Shown here one piece after another: positions 24,611-32,851 of a stretch of DNA of 35,538 nt. Origin of the DNA: Cytophagaceae bacterium (GTDB taxonomy: Bacteria; Bacteroidota; Bacteroidia; Cytophagales; Cytophagaceae); assembly GCA_029237685.1 (NCBI GenBank), contig JAQZBV010000047.1:1-35538 (forward strand). The letters are read 5' to 3'. Below the pieces are notes generated by a model. That model was not told where the DNA came from. It saw only the letters and a list, made by a program, of their open reading frames with translations, and made no database searches. Made by a program: the position numbers and the translations under genes. Position 1 is the first letter of the stretch. Every line of letters begins with the position of its first letter.

Positions 24611-25255
24611 TTATCTTTCAATCTCTTTCGCCGGATTTCCAAACAAAGTCTTTCCTGCTTTCACATCAGCAATCACCACGGAACCTGCTCCTATTCTGGC
24701 ATTTTTACCAATGGTGACACCGGGTACCACTACCACACCTGCTCCAAGGAAAACTCCATTTTCCAAAATAGCCCCGGGGCCAACTTTGCTTCCTGCTCCG
24801 ATTTGAACAAAATCGCCCAATTTTGCTTCGTATTCTATCAGGCTCTGAGCATTTAGAATGCAGTGGCTACCTACTTCCGCAAAGGAATTGACCACAGCAT
24901 CCGCTCCGATATAATTTCCATGGCCCAACACTGCTACAGTTGATATGGTAGCCGAAGCGTGGATGGCATTGACCGGCATGACCTTCCGTTTTTCGATGAG
25001 CATATTTACAATGCTTTCGCGTTCCTTATTATTATCCACTGCTACAAAAGCATCACATTTTTGCCCGATCAGTTTTAAAAATCCATCATTGTCCGTCTCT
25101 CCAAGAATGGAAACATCTCCTATTTCAGTATGGTGAAGACTCTTATTATCATCCAGAAAACCGTAGATGACAACATCATTACTTTGAAATATATCAAATG
25201 CGGCTTTACCTAAACCACTTGCACCAAAGATTATAACTGGATTTAATGTTTTCAT
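24611..25255 (-). CDS. NeuD/PglD-like sugar O-acyltransferase (hexapeptide repeat)
   Basis: The 214-residue protein has an N-terminal Rossmann-like part (VIIFGASGLGKAAFDIFQ, YGFLDDN) that binds the sugar nucleotide in this family. A left-handed beta-helix of hexapeptide repeats follows (VAVLGHGNYIGADAVV, IGAGSKVGPGAILENGVFLG, VTIGKNARIGAGSVV), and it ends in the usual FGNPAKEI. The candidate catalytic His lies in the first repeat region. Members acetylate amino or hydroxyl groups of sugars for glycans. It is the second gene after the GT-C-like membrane protein (43-bp gap), so both may serve one surface glycan. No other glycan-locus genes are visible, so the pathway is unknown. Confidence 0.85.
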   Translation of the reverse strand: MKTLNPVIIFGASGLGKAAFDIFQSNDVVIYGFLDDNKSLHHTEIGDVSILGETDNDGFLKLIGQKCDAFVAVDNNKERESIVNMLIEKRKVMPVNAIHASATISTVAVLGHGNYIGADAVVNSFAEVGSHCILNAQSLIEYEAKLGDFVQIGAGSKVGPGAILENGVFLGAGVVVVPGVTIGKNARIGAGSVVIADVKAGKTLFGNPAKEIER

Positions 25256-25298
25256 ATCTTCAAATTTATATAAAAATACGGCTTTCTTCTAAATATTA

Positions 25299-26957
25299 CT
25301 ACTTCGCCACGTAAAGCACGTCTTTATTGTCCATCCACAAGACTGCTCCTTCAGAATCATCAAAGTCTTGTGTACTTTTCAATACCAAATCAGCCCTGAT
25401 TTCACTCGGATTGTTATCGTATAGGAGAGTATAATTCTTAGCCTTTTTCTGATAAAATAACAAATATTCATAGTTGACATCGTTAAGCACCAAGACCGTT
25501 TTACCCGCTGCTTCCTTTTCTATGACTTGTTTGATTTCCATAAACCGTTCTGAATCCCTCACTAAGATAGTATTCGAACTATATAACCTCAATAGATTAG
25601 AAATCATGATCAGCAGGATTATACATCCTGCAACAATGAATGTTCCGGTTTGCTTTATACTGGCGAAAACATGTGTTACTTCTATGACCCACCAGATGAA
25701 TGGTACAACGAGCCATAGCCAGGTGCGTTCAAACAATAGTACCGGATAAACTTGCAGCAATAGATAAGGAATCGCTAAAACTGCTAAGGGTAACAAGGCC
25801 AATTTATTTTTCATTAAACCAAACAGTATGGAACTTAGTCCCAAAACAATTACTAGAACCAATGAGAAAATTCCGCTACAGCCACTAATGAAATTCCAAA
25901 TACCAGGCATATAACTTGTCAAACCAATCATCCATGTTTCGTTGTAGGCCACACGTTGTACAAATGGATTATTGATAAGAGATTCAAATCCAGAGAATAT
26001 CCCGACAGGAGCATAGCATAAAAATACCCCTACGAAAGAATATATAGCGGTGCGAATGATTCGATGAAAATTATTTCCATCTTCTTTAAGCAATCGATAA
26101 GCATAGAACAGATTCAACAAAGCCAAAGGAATGGCTGCAACAGGAATAATGTACAAGGTAAATACATTCCATAATACAAGTAAGCGATCTGTATTGGCAT
26201 CATACCGGGATTGCACCAGCAAGTACAGAATAATAAGTAAGCCTGTTAATTCTAACACATATCCGCGACCTTGTACACCATACCATGCAAAAGGAGCGGC
26301 AGTCATAAGTAAGAGCATGCCTGCTATCGATAAAGCAACGGTATACCTTTGTCTCAGAATAATAAAAAAAAGAAATGCTGCACTGATAGCAGAAAATAAT
26401 GAAACGATGCGCACTGACCATAAAGGAGGCAAAAACAGGTTAGGCAACACGCTCAACAGATTATAGGCAATATGATTGTTGCTGGCAGGATAATAAGAGG
26501 CGGTCACCAAGGCACCACGATCTATAAAATACAACCAGGTATGTAATTCATCTAATTGTATTGGTGTAAAATAACTGTAAGTGATCAACACCAAGCTAAA
26601 TAAAATGAGGAGGCCAAACAAACTAGTCCGCTCTTTAATAGAAAGTATCAGTATCTCCTTTTTAATCAAACTACCATAAGCAATAATGGCGAGTTTTGTT
26701 TCTTTCATCATCATTCGATCATAAAAAAAAAGGTAGATTAAAAATACAAAAGCAATCACAAGAACCGCTTTCATTTTGAACCAGGCTGATGCATTCACGT
26801 ACACACCCAGAGTACTACTCTTTTCAGCATTTAATTCATGATGCTGAGACAACCAGTGAATCAAATCAGTAGCATCGATAAAAGATAATACTCCATAAGC
26901 CATAAAAATTAAGGCCATGAGCACAAAGAATAGCACGTTTGTTTTTATATTGTTCAT
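25299..26957 (-). CDS. Polytopic membrane protein, GT-C glycosyltransferase-like
   Basis: The 552-residue protein has about 12 hydrophobic segments. After the third membrane segment a loop reads PIQLDELHTW, an acidic DE motif of the kind seen in the first periplasmic loop of GT-C (ArnT/PMT-type) enzymes. ASNNHIAYNLL and a long membrane region follow, then a short soluble C-terminal part ending DSEGAVLWMDNKDVLYVAK. I therefore suggest a lipid-linked sugar transferase, but membership is by pattern only. I use the ATG at 26957; the open frame reaches a TTG at 26966. It is divergent from the small-protein/HTTM pair with only about 38 bp between start codons. Confidence 0.7.
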   Translation of the reverse strand: MNNIKTNVLFFVLMALIFMAYGVLSFIDATDLIHWLSQHHELNAEKSSTLGVYVNASAWFKMKAVLVIAFVFLIYLFFYDRMMMKETKLAIIAYGSLIKKEILILSIKERTSLFGLLILFSLVLITYSYFTPIQLDELHTWLYFIDRGALVTASYYPASNNHIAYNLLSVLPNLFLPPLWSVRIVSLFSAISAAFLFFIILRQRYTVALSIAGMLLLMTAAPFAWYGVQGRGYVLELTGLLIILYLLVQSRYDANTDRLLVLWNVFTLYIIPVAAIPLALLNLFYAYRLLKEDGNNFHRIIRTAIYSFVGVFLCYAPVGIFSGFESLINNPFVQRVAYNETWMIGLTSYMPGIWNFISGCSGIFSLVLVIVLGLSSILFGLMKNKLALLPLAVLAIPYLLLQVYPVLLFERTWLWLVVPFIWWVIEVTHVFASIKQTGTFIVAGCIILLIMISNLLRLYSSNTILVRDSERFMEIKQVIEKEAAGKTVLVLNDVNYEYLLFYQKKAKNYTLLYDNNPSEIRADLVLKSTQDFDDSEGAVLWMDNKDVLYVAK

Positions 26958-26995
26958 CAATAGCAAATAGTCACTATAGCAATGAATTTACATCA

Positions 26996-27379
26996 ATGAC
27001 CGCCAATATCCGACATATTGTTATATTTTTCTTTCTGATGATGAGCTTTATTCCATTCCTTCTCATGAGCGATTTGTTTCCGTTTATGCGTTTTGGAATG
27101 TTTGCAGAAACCGTACAATCGATTCCTCAACAAGAAAAATTCACGGTGGTTATTTCATCAAGAGATGGGATAATTCAATCACTAGCTGATCGACAAATAG
27201 GGCTTGATGATAGCCATTTAAATTACCTCTGCCGGATTTACTATTACAACCATCAGCTTGATTTCTTTGCCTCGCATCTACAAAAATCTGGTTTACTTCA
27301 GAAAAATGAAAAGCTACTGATCCTACATAAAACAATGGAAGATCATGAATGGAAACACGATACATTGTTGACTAAATGA
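26996..27379 (+). CDS. Small single-span membrane protein, partner of the HTTM-like gene
   Basis: The 127-residue protein starts at the ATG at 26996 (MTANIRHIVI). The longer open frame from 26939 would run through the divergent gene's start and adds a non-hydrophobic extension. One membrane helix at about 8-28 is followed by PFMRFGMFAE and a soluble domain with IYYYNHQLDFFASHLQKSGL. I recognise no family. The stop overlaps the next ATG (ATGA, 4 bp), so it is translationally coupled to the HTTM-like protein and probably acts with it. Confidence 0.75.
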   Translation: MTANIRHIVIFFFLMMSFIPFLLMSDLFPFMRFGMFAETVQSIPQQEKFTVVISSRDGIIQSLADRQIGLDDSHLNYLCRIYYYNHQLDFFASHLQKSGLLQKNEKLLILHKTMEDHEWKHDTLLTK

Positions 27380-28491
27380 ACAAACAATTATTTATTAAGC
27401 AAAGTCTTCTTTTTATAATCCTTAGTCTCATTTTATGGATAGGGTATTTTTTGTCTATGCATTATACCTCGACCTTGACCCATGAAATACTTATTGCCAG
27501 TCCAGGTACAAAGGGATGGACACGTTGGGTATATGAATTTTATCCCAGACTACAAATCGAAAAATGGCGATTCAGTGAGACGTTCTTTCTTTCCAAAGCA
27601 GAGCAAATTTTAACTCGAGTCACATTTACTTTACAAGTATTTCTAATCCTCTTTAGTTTCAGAAGTCTATTTTCTAAAAAAATAGCGGGAACGTATAACA
27701 AGCTTACAGACCTTAGCATAGACCGAAGATTCATTCCATACATCACATTACTTTTATATACTTCTTTGCTACTGGTGGTGTACAATGCTATATGGGAATT
27801 TAACGCACTGGCTTATTTTAGTCCCTTCTATAAACCTACAGGTATAGGAAAACTGTTGCTTCCCATATTCCCTTCTATTGCCGCCATGTGGTTTATATAT
27901 GCGGTATTGATTGGGAGTATAGCGGCTGTGATACTTCTTCCTAAAAAATGGATCTCAGCAATTGTTGCTGTACTCGCTTTTATTTATTACCAGCTTATAC
28001 TTTTTGGATTCGGTAAATACGATCATGGTTACAGTACTTTAACCTATGCCTTGCTGATCTATCCGTTCTTTTTATGGGAAGTTGAAGATTCGAAAGATGC
28101 AACCGTATCGGCCTGGAGTATAGTTCTCATTCAATGGATGATTTGCCTCTCCTATTTCTATTGTGCTTTGGAAAAGATAACTACATCAGGAATAGATTGG
28201 TTCGCCAGCGATAACCTTCAGCAACATCTATTGCTTCATGAAACCGCTTTAGGGTTAAAGCTGGCTTCATACCCTAACCTGTGCATGCTCTTAAGCTTTG
28301 GTGTAGTTTTACTCCAGCTAAGCTTCATAGGCTTGCCTTTTCAAAAAAAATTAACCTACCTACTTTTACCTGCAGGGTTCATCTTCCACACAGCAACCTG
28401 GATATTACTGGATGCAGGAGGATGGTTTAATCCGTGGTGGGGAGTATATCTTTTCTTTCTATTTCCTTTGCAACCTCAGGAAACAAAATAA
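27376..28491 (+). CDS. HTTM-like polytopic membrane protein (vitamin K-dependent carboxylase-related fold)
   Basis: The 371-residue protein has about 8-9 membrane segments. The pattern ALAYFSPFYKPTGIGKLL, then a central region with FGKYDHGYSTLTYALLIYPF and later CALEKITTSGIDWFASDNLQ, resembles HTTM proteins, the family that includes gamma-glutamyl carboxylases and many bacterial relatives of unknown function. The usual DCC-type partner is absent. Instead a small single-span protein overlaps its start. Its last 65 bp overlap the 3' end of the convergent membrane-protein gene. The family call is by pattern and moderate. Confidence 0.6.
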   Translation: MNKQLFIKQSLLFIILSLILWIGYFLSMHYTSTLTHEILIASPGTKGWTRWVYEFYPRLQIEKWRFSETFFLSKAEQILTRVTFTLQVFLILFSFRSLFSKKIAGTYNKLTDLSIDRRFIPYITLLLYTSLLLVVYNAIWEFNALAYFSPFYKPTGIGKLLLPIFPSIAAMWFIYAVLIGSIAAVILLPKKWISAIVAVLAFIYYQLILFGFGKYDHGYSTLTYALLIYPFFLWEVEDSKDATVSAWSIVLIQWMICLSYFYCALEKITTSGIDWFASDNLQQHLLLHETALGLKLASYPNLCMLLSFGVVLLQLSFIGLPFQKKLTYLLLPAGFIFHTATWILLDAGGWFNPWWGVYLFFLFPLQPQETK

Positions 28492-29758
28492 AATCCAATC
28501 TCAGAATCATGGGAAGTTCACTCAGCAAAAGCAATAGTAACAGAGGCATGTAGGCCACTTTATAACGAATAAGAGTTCCCCAATTCGGAGATGCAAAAGA
28601 TAAAAAAGACGCCATTAGAACAATATAATTGATCACAATCAAATGTTCCATTGTCCAGCCTTTCCATTTTTTTCTGGTTTGATCCACAACAAAGTACGCA
28701 GCAGTCAATAGAAGCATATAGTTTTCTATCACAGCAAGCCAGGGAATCCATCCTCTACCGGAATTTGTAAAGGGACCGAATAACCCGTAAATCAAAGCTT
28801 TAGGGAAATCCCAAAGCATGCCCCATTCTCCTTCATTGAAATAATTAAGGTGAAATACATTATGGTTATGCGATGTACTAAGCGTATCCGCATAATTAGT
28901 ATGTAAAGCATTGTACAAATTTCCGATGGAAAGATTAGGATGTATCCAGCCGGCTGAAAGTCCAAGATTTGCTAAAACCAAATAATAAATGACAATCCTA
29001 TGTACCCTATATTCTTTCAGCCATGGAAACGAATACACAACCATGCGATGCACAAAATGTGTTATCATCAGAAAAAAAAGGATTGTGAATATATAATACT
29101 TAAGGTTAAAGATGAGCCATAAAGCGCCTCCAAAAATAATCAACTCAAATATTTCGGGTCTTCTTCTTTCATATACCCATTTCAAATAAAAACTCATACT
29201 AAATCCTATACAACCCAAAAGAATGGACTCTTTCAACATTCCTGAAGACCAGAAAACTACAGAAGGGAACAATAAAAAAGCGATCACTACAGCCGTCTTA
29301 CTGATAGAAAATATGGAGACAATACGATTAGAAAGATTCCACAATCCTAAGAACGAAAAGACAGAAACGTACACATTGAGCATCCAATAATTATCCATTA
29401 AAATTCCTAGTGGAACAATTAATTTAATAAAGAACAGTTGACGAGGAGAATAAGTAAGCATTTCCTGAAATCCTTCTTCGCCGTACTCTAGAAATGAATT
29501 ATGTAAGTACATATCAATGAACTTATGGTTGTCCGAATAAAACAACATAGCATATCGCGATACATTGCTGTAAACATCCATTACATCTCCTGCTTTGTAA
29601 TAATAAAAATATAGAGCCCCCATTGCCAATCCGGACAACACCTTTATGACAAGCGTAGTATGAAACCAAGAATATAAAGGTTTATCTTTTTCAAAAAGCT
29701 GCTGTACGTACAAGTAAAAAAGTAAGAAGCAAATGTGCAAAACAATTAAAAGAATCAT
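28427..29758 (-). CDS. Polytopic membrane protein of unknown function
   Basis: The 443-residue protein has about 11-12 membrane segments, spaced like those of glycan polymerases or GT-C-like proteins. Local features include FPSVVFWSSGMLKESILLG, a large loop at about 275-325 with His- and Asn-rich DTLSTSHNHNVFHLNYF, and a cytoplasmic C-terminal tail. I do not recognise a named family. The ATG overlaps the DUF2851 stop by 4 bp (ATGA), so the two are co-transcribed. Its 3' end overlaps the convergent HTTM-like gene by 65 bp. Confidence 0.75.
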   Translation of the reverse strand: MILLIVLHICFLLFYLYVQQLFEKDKPLYSWFHTTLVIKVLSGLAMGALYFYYYKAGDVMDVYSNVSRYAMLFYSDNHKFIDMYLHNSFLEYGEEGFQEMLTYSPRQLFFIKLIVPLGILMDNYWMLNVYVSVFSFLGLWNLSNRIVSIFSISKTAVVIAFLLFPSVVFWSSGMLKESILLGCIGFSMSFYLKWVYERRRPEIFELIIFGGALWLIFNLKYYIFTILFFLMITHFVHRMVVYSFPWLKEYRVHRIVIYYLVLANLGLSAGWIHPNLSIGNLYNALHTNYADTLSTSHNHNVFHLNYFNEGEWGMLWDFPKALIYGLFGPFTNSGRGWIPWLAVIENYMLLLTAAYFVVDQTRKKWKGWTMEHLIVINYIVLMASFLSFASPNWGTLIRYKVAYMPLLLLLLLSELPMILRLDFILFPEVAKEIERKDILPTTD

Positions 29759-31035
29759 AGCAAGCCCTCTTTTTTAAGAATAACATGTCCGATCTTACAG
29801 GACAAACACTTCTTATAGTTACAATAATTATTATACAATTCCAACATCGCTTGTGTATCTCTTGCCGAAACTGCATGATGGCCAAAGGCTTCGAATAATC
29901 TGATGACGCGATTTTTTTCTGGCGGGATTTCTTCGTAAGCGTCAATAAGCATGCTGGTTTGCGTACTGTCCTTATTTTTCTTGTATGCTATTCTAAATGG
30001 AATCAATGCATTAATTACTACCAATGTACTCCACTGTGCATTCATGCGCACGGACTCTTTGGAATTTTGTCCCAATCTGTAATGGCTCTTCCAATAAGTA
30101 CCGATGTCATGAGATTCACGAAGCAAATCTTTTATTGGAGTTTCCAATGCCCAATGCATTAACCGACCTTTTGAATGCAACAAGTACGCCCACTGCGCAA
30201 TACGTAACTCAGGAAAACTGACAGGTCTTAATCCCTTGTACTGCCATTGCAAGTGTCCGTTATAGACTTTACTCAATCCATATTTATGACATAAAAAAAG
30301 ATACCGATCACTCCGATCCTTTGTGTATTCATCTTTATTCTTTTCATTCAAAAATCCACCCTGACCCAATAACAAAGCCTCCAGATCAGGGAGCGAAGAA
30401 GTATGCTTCAAAATAATTCTATAGGGAATAGCACGGGCTACTTGTTCCATACAGTCATTATTTATTTTCTGCCCCATAAAGCGAGCAAGAAATCGATGCA
30501 AAGCCTCGTCCCAATCCCACTGACAGTCTAAGTATAATTGTTCTACTTCTTTCACCCTTCGTTCGACACGTTCAATCAGTGATACGTCCAATTGAGATTG
30601 CCAAACCAATTCTGAGGACAGATGAATCAACTCCGCACAAGGAATACGCTGGGCGGAAAATATTCTTTGATCTACTTCATCAAACCAGGAAGCAGAAAAA
30701 AAATCTTTAACCTGTAAGCAAGGAATAGAAAGCTCATTGGCCCAGGTAACGTCTGCATCATTTTCCCATACCACGTGCAAAATAACATTGTTATACTTCT
30801 CATCCTGATGGTGTTTGTGCGCGTACCATTGAGAAGACAACAAATGTATTTCAACAGATCCCACCCATAAGGTATCGTTGATTTTTATCTTAGCATAAGT
30901 AAAATCAGGACCGCCGAGCGATGAAGGACCATAACCCGGAAATATAATTTCCATGGTATCTCCCTGCACTGTTTTTAAAGATTGACCGGCAAGCACCGAT
31001 AGCTTCCAGGCCATTTGTAAATCGTATTCTTTCAT
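29755..31035 (-). CDS. DUF2851 family protein
   Basis: The 426-residue cytoplasmic-looking protein has the features I associate with DUF2851, common in Bacteroidota and of unknown function. These are an N-terminal WKLSVLAGQSLKTVQGDTM, then PGYGPSSLGGPDFTYAKI, WVGSVEIHLLSSQWYAHKH, YNNVILHVVWENDAD, a long helical middle, and a C-terminal CNYKKCLSCKIG with three Cys. The GSVEIH...D..H..D..Y..V.LHVV pattern is reminiscent of nuclease-like folds, but I claim no activity. A TTAGTTG heptamer array lies 10 bp upstream of the ATG. It is first gene of a two-gene unit with the polytopic protein. Confidence 0.88.
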   Translation of the reverse strand: MKEYDLQMAWKLSVLAGQSLKTVQGDTMEIIFPGYGPSSLGGPDFTYAKIKINDTLWVGSVEIHLLSSQWYAHKHHQDEKYNNVILHVVWENDADVTWANELSIPCLQVKDFFSASWFDEVDQRIFSAQRIPCAELIHLSSELVWQSQLDVSLIERVERRVKEVEQLYLDCQWDWDEALHRFLARFMGQKINNDCMEQVARAIPYRIILKHTSSLPDLEALLLGQGGFLNEKNKDEYTKDRSDRYLFLCHKYGLSKVYNGHLQWQYKGLRPVSFPELRIAQWAYLLHSKGRLMHWALETPIKDLLRESHDIGTYWKSHYRLGQNSKESVRMNAQWSTLVVINALIPFRIAYKKNKDSTQTSMLIDAYEEIPPEKNRVIRLFEAFGHHAVSARDTQAMLELYNNYCNYKKCLSCKIGHVILKKEGLL

Positions 31036-31045
31036 GTAAAAAATG

Positions 31046-31097
31046 TTAGTTGTTAGTTGTTAGTTGTTAGTTGTTAGTTGTTAGTTGTTAGTTGTTA
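31046..31097. repeat. Seven perfect TTAGTTG repeats upstream of DUF2851
   Basis: TTAGTTG is repeated seven times without error at 31046-31094, plus TTA. It begins 10 bp upstream of the DUF2851 ATG. The reverse-complement heptamer occurs at 31353-31373 next to the pyrF stop. Confidence 0.9.
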
Positions 31098-31352
31098 AAA
31101 AATATTTAATTACTTTATCACAAAGATCATCGAAATTGTAATAGGCTTGCAGCTTAGCAATCATAGCTTCGAGCAAAAAAGAACTCCAATAGAATCCTGC
31201 CAATCAATCAATTCATGTATAGATGGAAAAACATTGTAGGGGCAACTACATATAGATAACCCGATCAATCGAAAAGATAAATTTAAACTGCGATTAGAGA
31301 CAAAAACAAATCGAAGTTTGGAGTGCAAGAAATAAAATCACCCCATAAAAAA
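31098..31352. other. Spacer between inverted heptamer arrays; possible gene remnant
   Basis: About 255 bp. On the minus strand an open stretch of about 45 codons ends in the heptamer array (stop 31081-31083), with an ATG at 31164. It reads FYWSSFLLEAMIAKLQAYYN, then FDDLCDKVIKYF, which looks more like coding sequence than noise. I cannot identify it and it lacks a proper 5' part. It may be the 3' end of a decayed gene. Confidence 0.3.
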
Positions 31353-31373
31353 ACTAACAACTAACAACTAAAA
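31353..31373. repeat. Inverted copy of the heptamer array at the pyrF stop
   Basis: ACTAACA, ACTAACA, ACTAAAA (complement of TTAGTTG-type units) overlaps the pyrF stop at 31368-31370. On the minus strand the array runs into seven T (31353-31347). Confidence 0.75.
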
Positions 31374-32177
31374 CAAATACTTCTCCATAGCAGACTTCAT
31401 TCTCAGTGCTTCCGCTGCTGCTGCTGTTTGAAAATCATTACCCGAGGAAGCATACAAGATGCTTCTGGATGCATTGATGAGTAAGCCTCCGTCTTTTGTT
31501 ACACCGTATTTGCAGACCGCATCCAGGTCTCCTCCTTGAGCGCCAACTCCAGGAATCAATAAAAAATGTTCTGGTACAATTTTGCGTATGGCTTGAATAT
31601 ATTCAGCCTGCGTAGCTCCAACAACAAACATCAGCTGACTGGCATCACCCCATGAAGCGACTTTACGAATCACTTCGGTATAAAGCTTTTCGTTGTTTTG
31701 TAACGTCAATTGTTGAAAATCTTCGCTCCCCTTATTAGAAGTCAATCCTAATACGATCACCCATTTGCCCTCGTAACCTAAAAATGGAGTCACTGAATCT
31801 TCTCCCATGTAAGGAGCAACAGTGACCGCATGTGCTTTCATTTCTTCAAAAAATGCTTTGGCATACATCTTAGAGGTGTTGCCTATATCACCACGCTTGG
31901 CATCTGCAATCACAAATGCTTTATCACCGATGTAATCAATTGTTTTTTGTAAACTTTCCCAGCCTTTCAATCCCATGGCTTCGTAAAAGGCCGTGTTGGG
32001 CTTGTATGAAACTGCGTATTCTAAGGTGGCGTCAATGATCAGCTTGTTAAATTCAAATACAGGATCTTTAGAAAAATGGCGAATGGCGGCAGGGATTTTT
32101 TCCATATCCGTATCCAAACCCACACACAACAAAGATTTTTTTTGTTTGATCAGCGCGACTAATTGTTCTTTTTTCAT
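31368..32177 (-). CDS. pyrF: Orotidine 5'-phosphate decarboxylase, subfamily 2
   Basis: Last step of UMP synthesis: decarboxylation of OMP. The 269-residue protein shows LLCVGLDTDMEKIP near the N terminus, substrate contact SYKPNTAFYEA, and the catalytic DAKRGDIGNTS (D92, K94, D97) of the long subfamily-2 form. LLIPGVGAQGGD (phosphate loop) and INASRSILYAS follow toward the C terminus. Length fits subfamily 2. It starts 10 bp after the LolA-like gene, in one direction with ftsK and pyrD. The 3' end of pyrD lies upstream, so two pyrimidine genes frame the cluster. Confidence 0.96.
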   Translation of the reverse strand: MKKEQLVALIKQKKSLLCVGLDTDMEKIPAAIRHFSKDPVFEFNKLIIDATLEYAVSYKPNTAFYEAMGLKGWESLQKTIDYIGDKAFVIADAKRGDIGNTSKMYAKAFFEEMKAHAVTVAPYMGEDSVTPFLGYEGKWVIVLGLTSNKGSEDFQQLTLQNNEKLYTEVIRKVASWGDASQLMFVVGATQAEYIQAIRKIVPEHFLLIPGVGAQGGDLDAVCKYGVTKDGGLLINASRSILYASSGNDFQTAAAAEALRMKSAMEKYLF

Positions 32178-32187
32178 TCTCCTAAAC

Positions 32188-32847
32188 TTATCTCAAATCC
32201 ACTACTTCCACGCCTTTGTATTTTGCTTTATCAAATACAAACTCTGAATCTGTTAGAGTAAGATTGGGGGTAAATGTCTTTACAGAATAATCGTAAGAGT
32301 TTCCACTTTTTTCAAAAATCTTCCAGCTTTTAATGGTCTTGTCTTTCTTGCTAATGATGAGACGAACTTTGAAAAATGGATTGTTTCTGTCTTCAGGAAT
32401 AAGATCTATGGTTTGATAAACAACGCCGGCTTCCGTCTTCTCTTCTACCAGCATGTATTTATATCCCTTCTTATAAATAGTATAAATTTTCGTTGGTGTT
32501 ATGTCGTCGTCTTGAGGATCGTAATTCGATACATTCACTTCGTTGGCGTCTTTCAAAAATGTCCAAACAGTAGTCCCGTTATTGAATACTTCCTGATTTC
32601 CCATCGCCAGGTGAAACTTTGATCCTTTCACAGTAATATTACCTGTAGAAGACTCGTTGATTCCGGCAGAAGGATTGGTCATTGAATAAGTAAAAGTGGC
32701 TTTAAAACCGGACATGGCACTGTATTTTTTACTCATCTCATCCAGAGAAGCGAGCGCCTTGGGATCGTATTGCGCTTTTGCCTGTCCAAGGCCTACAAGC
32801 AACAAAGCTGTAAAAGATAACAAACTAACTTTCAATACCTTCATCAT
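32188..32847 (-). CDS. LolA-like outer-membrane lipoprotein carrier protein
   Basis: LolA-type proteins ferry lipoproteins across the periplasm. The 219-residue protein has a signal peptide (VLKVSLLSFTALLLVGLGQA). A LolA-fold region follows, with LDEMSKKYSAMSGFKATFTY, ESSTGNITVKGSKFHLAMGN, NNGTTVWTFLKDANEVNVS and a C-terminal FTPNLTLTDSEFVFDK. I start at the ATG at 32847, 4 bp after the ftsK stop (a second ATG follows at 32844). The longer frame would start at a GTG at 32865, inside ftsK. Tight spacing to ftsK suggests coupling. LolB is not visible in the window. Confidence 0.88.
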   Translation of the reverse strand: MMKVLKVSLLSFTALLLVGLGQAKAQYDPKALASLDEMSKKYSAMSGFKATFTYSMTNPSAGINESSTGNITVKGSKFHLAMGNQEVFNNGTTVWTFLKDANEVNVSNYDPQDDDITPTKIYTIYKKGYKYMLVEEKTEAGVVYQTIDLIPEDRNNPFFKVRLIISKKDKTIKSWKIFEKSGNSYDYSVKTFTPNLTLTDSEFVFDKAKYKGVEVVDLR

Positions 32848-32851
32848 ATTA

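Noticed and set aside
25261-25268. CAAATTTA as a -7 box for the NeuD-like gene
   Set aside because: It lies only 5 bp before the ATG with no -33 element; the gene is more likely transcribed with the upstream membrane-protein gene.
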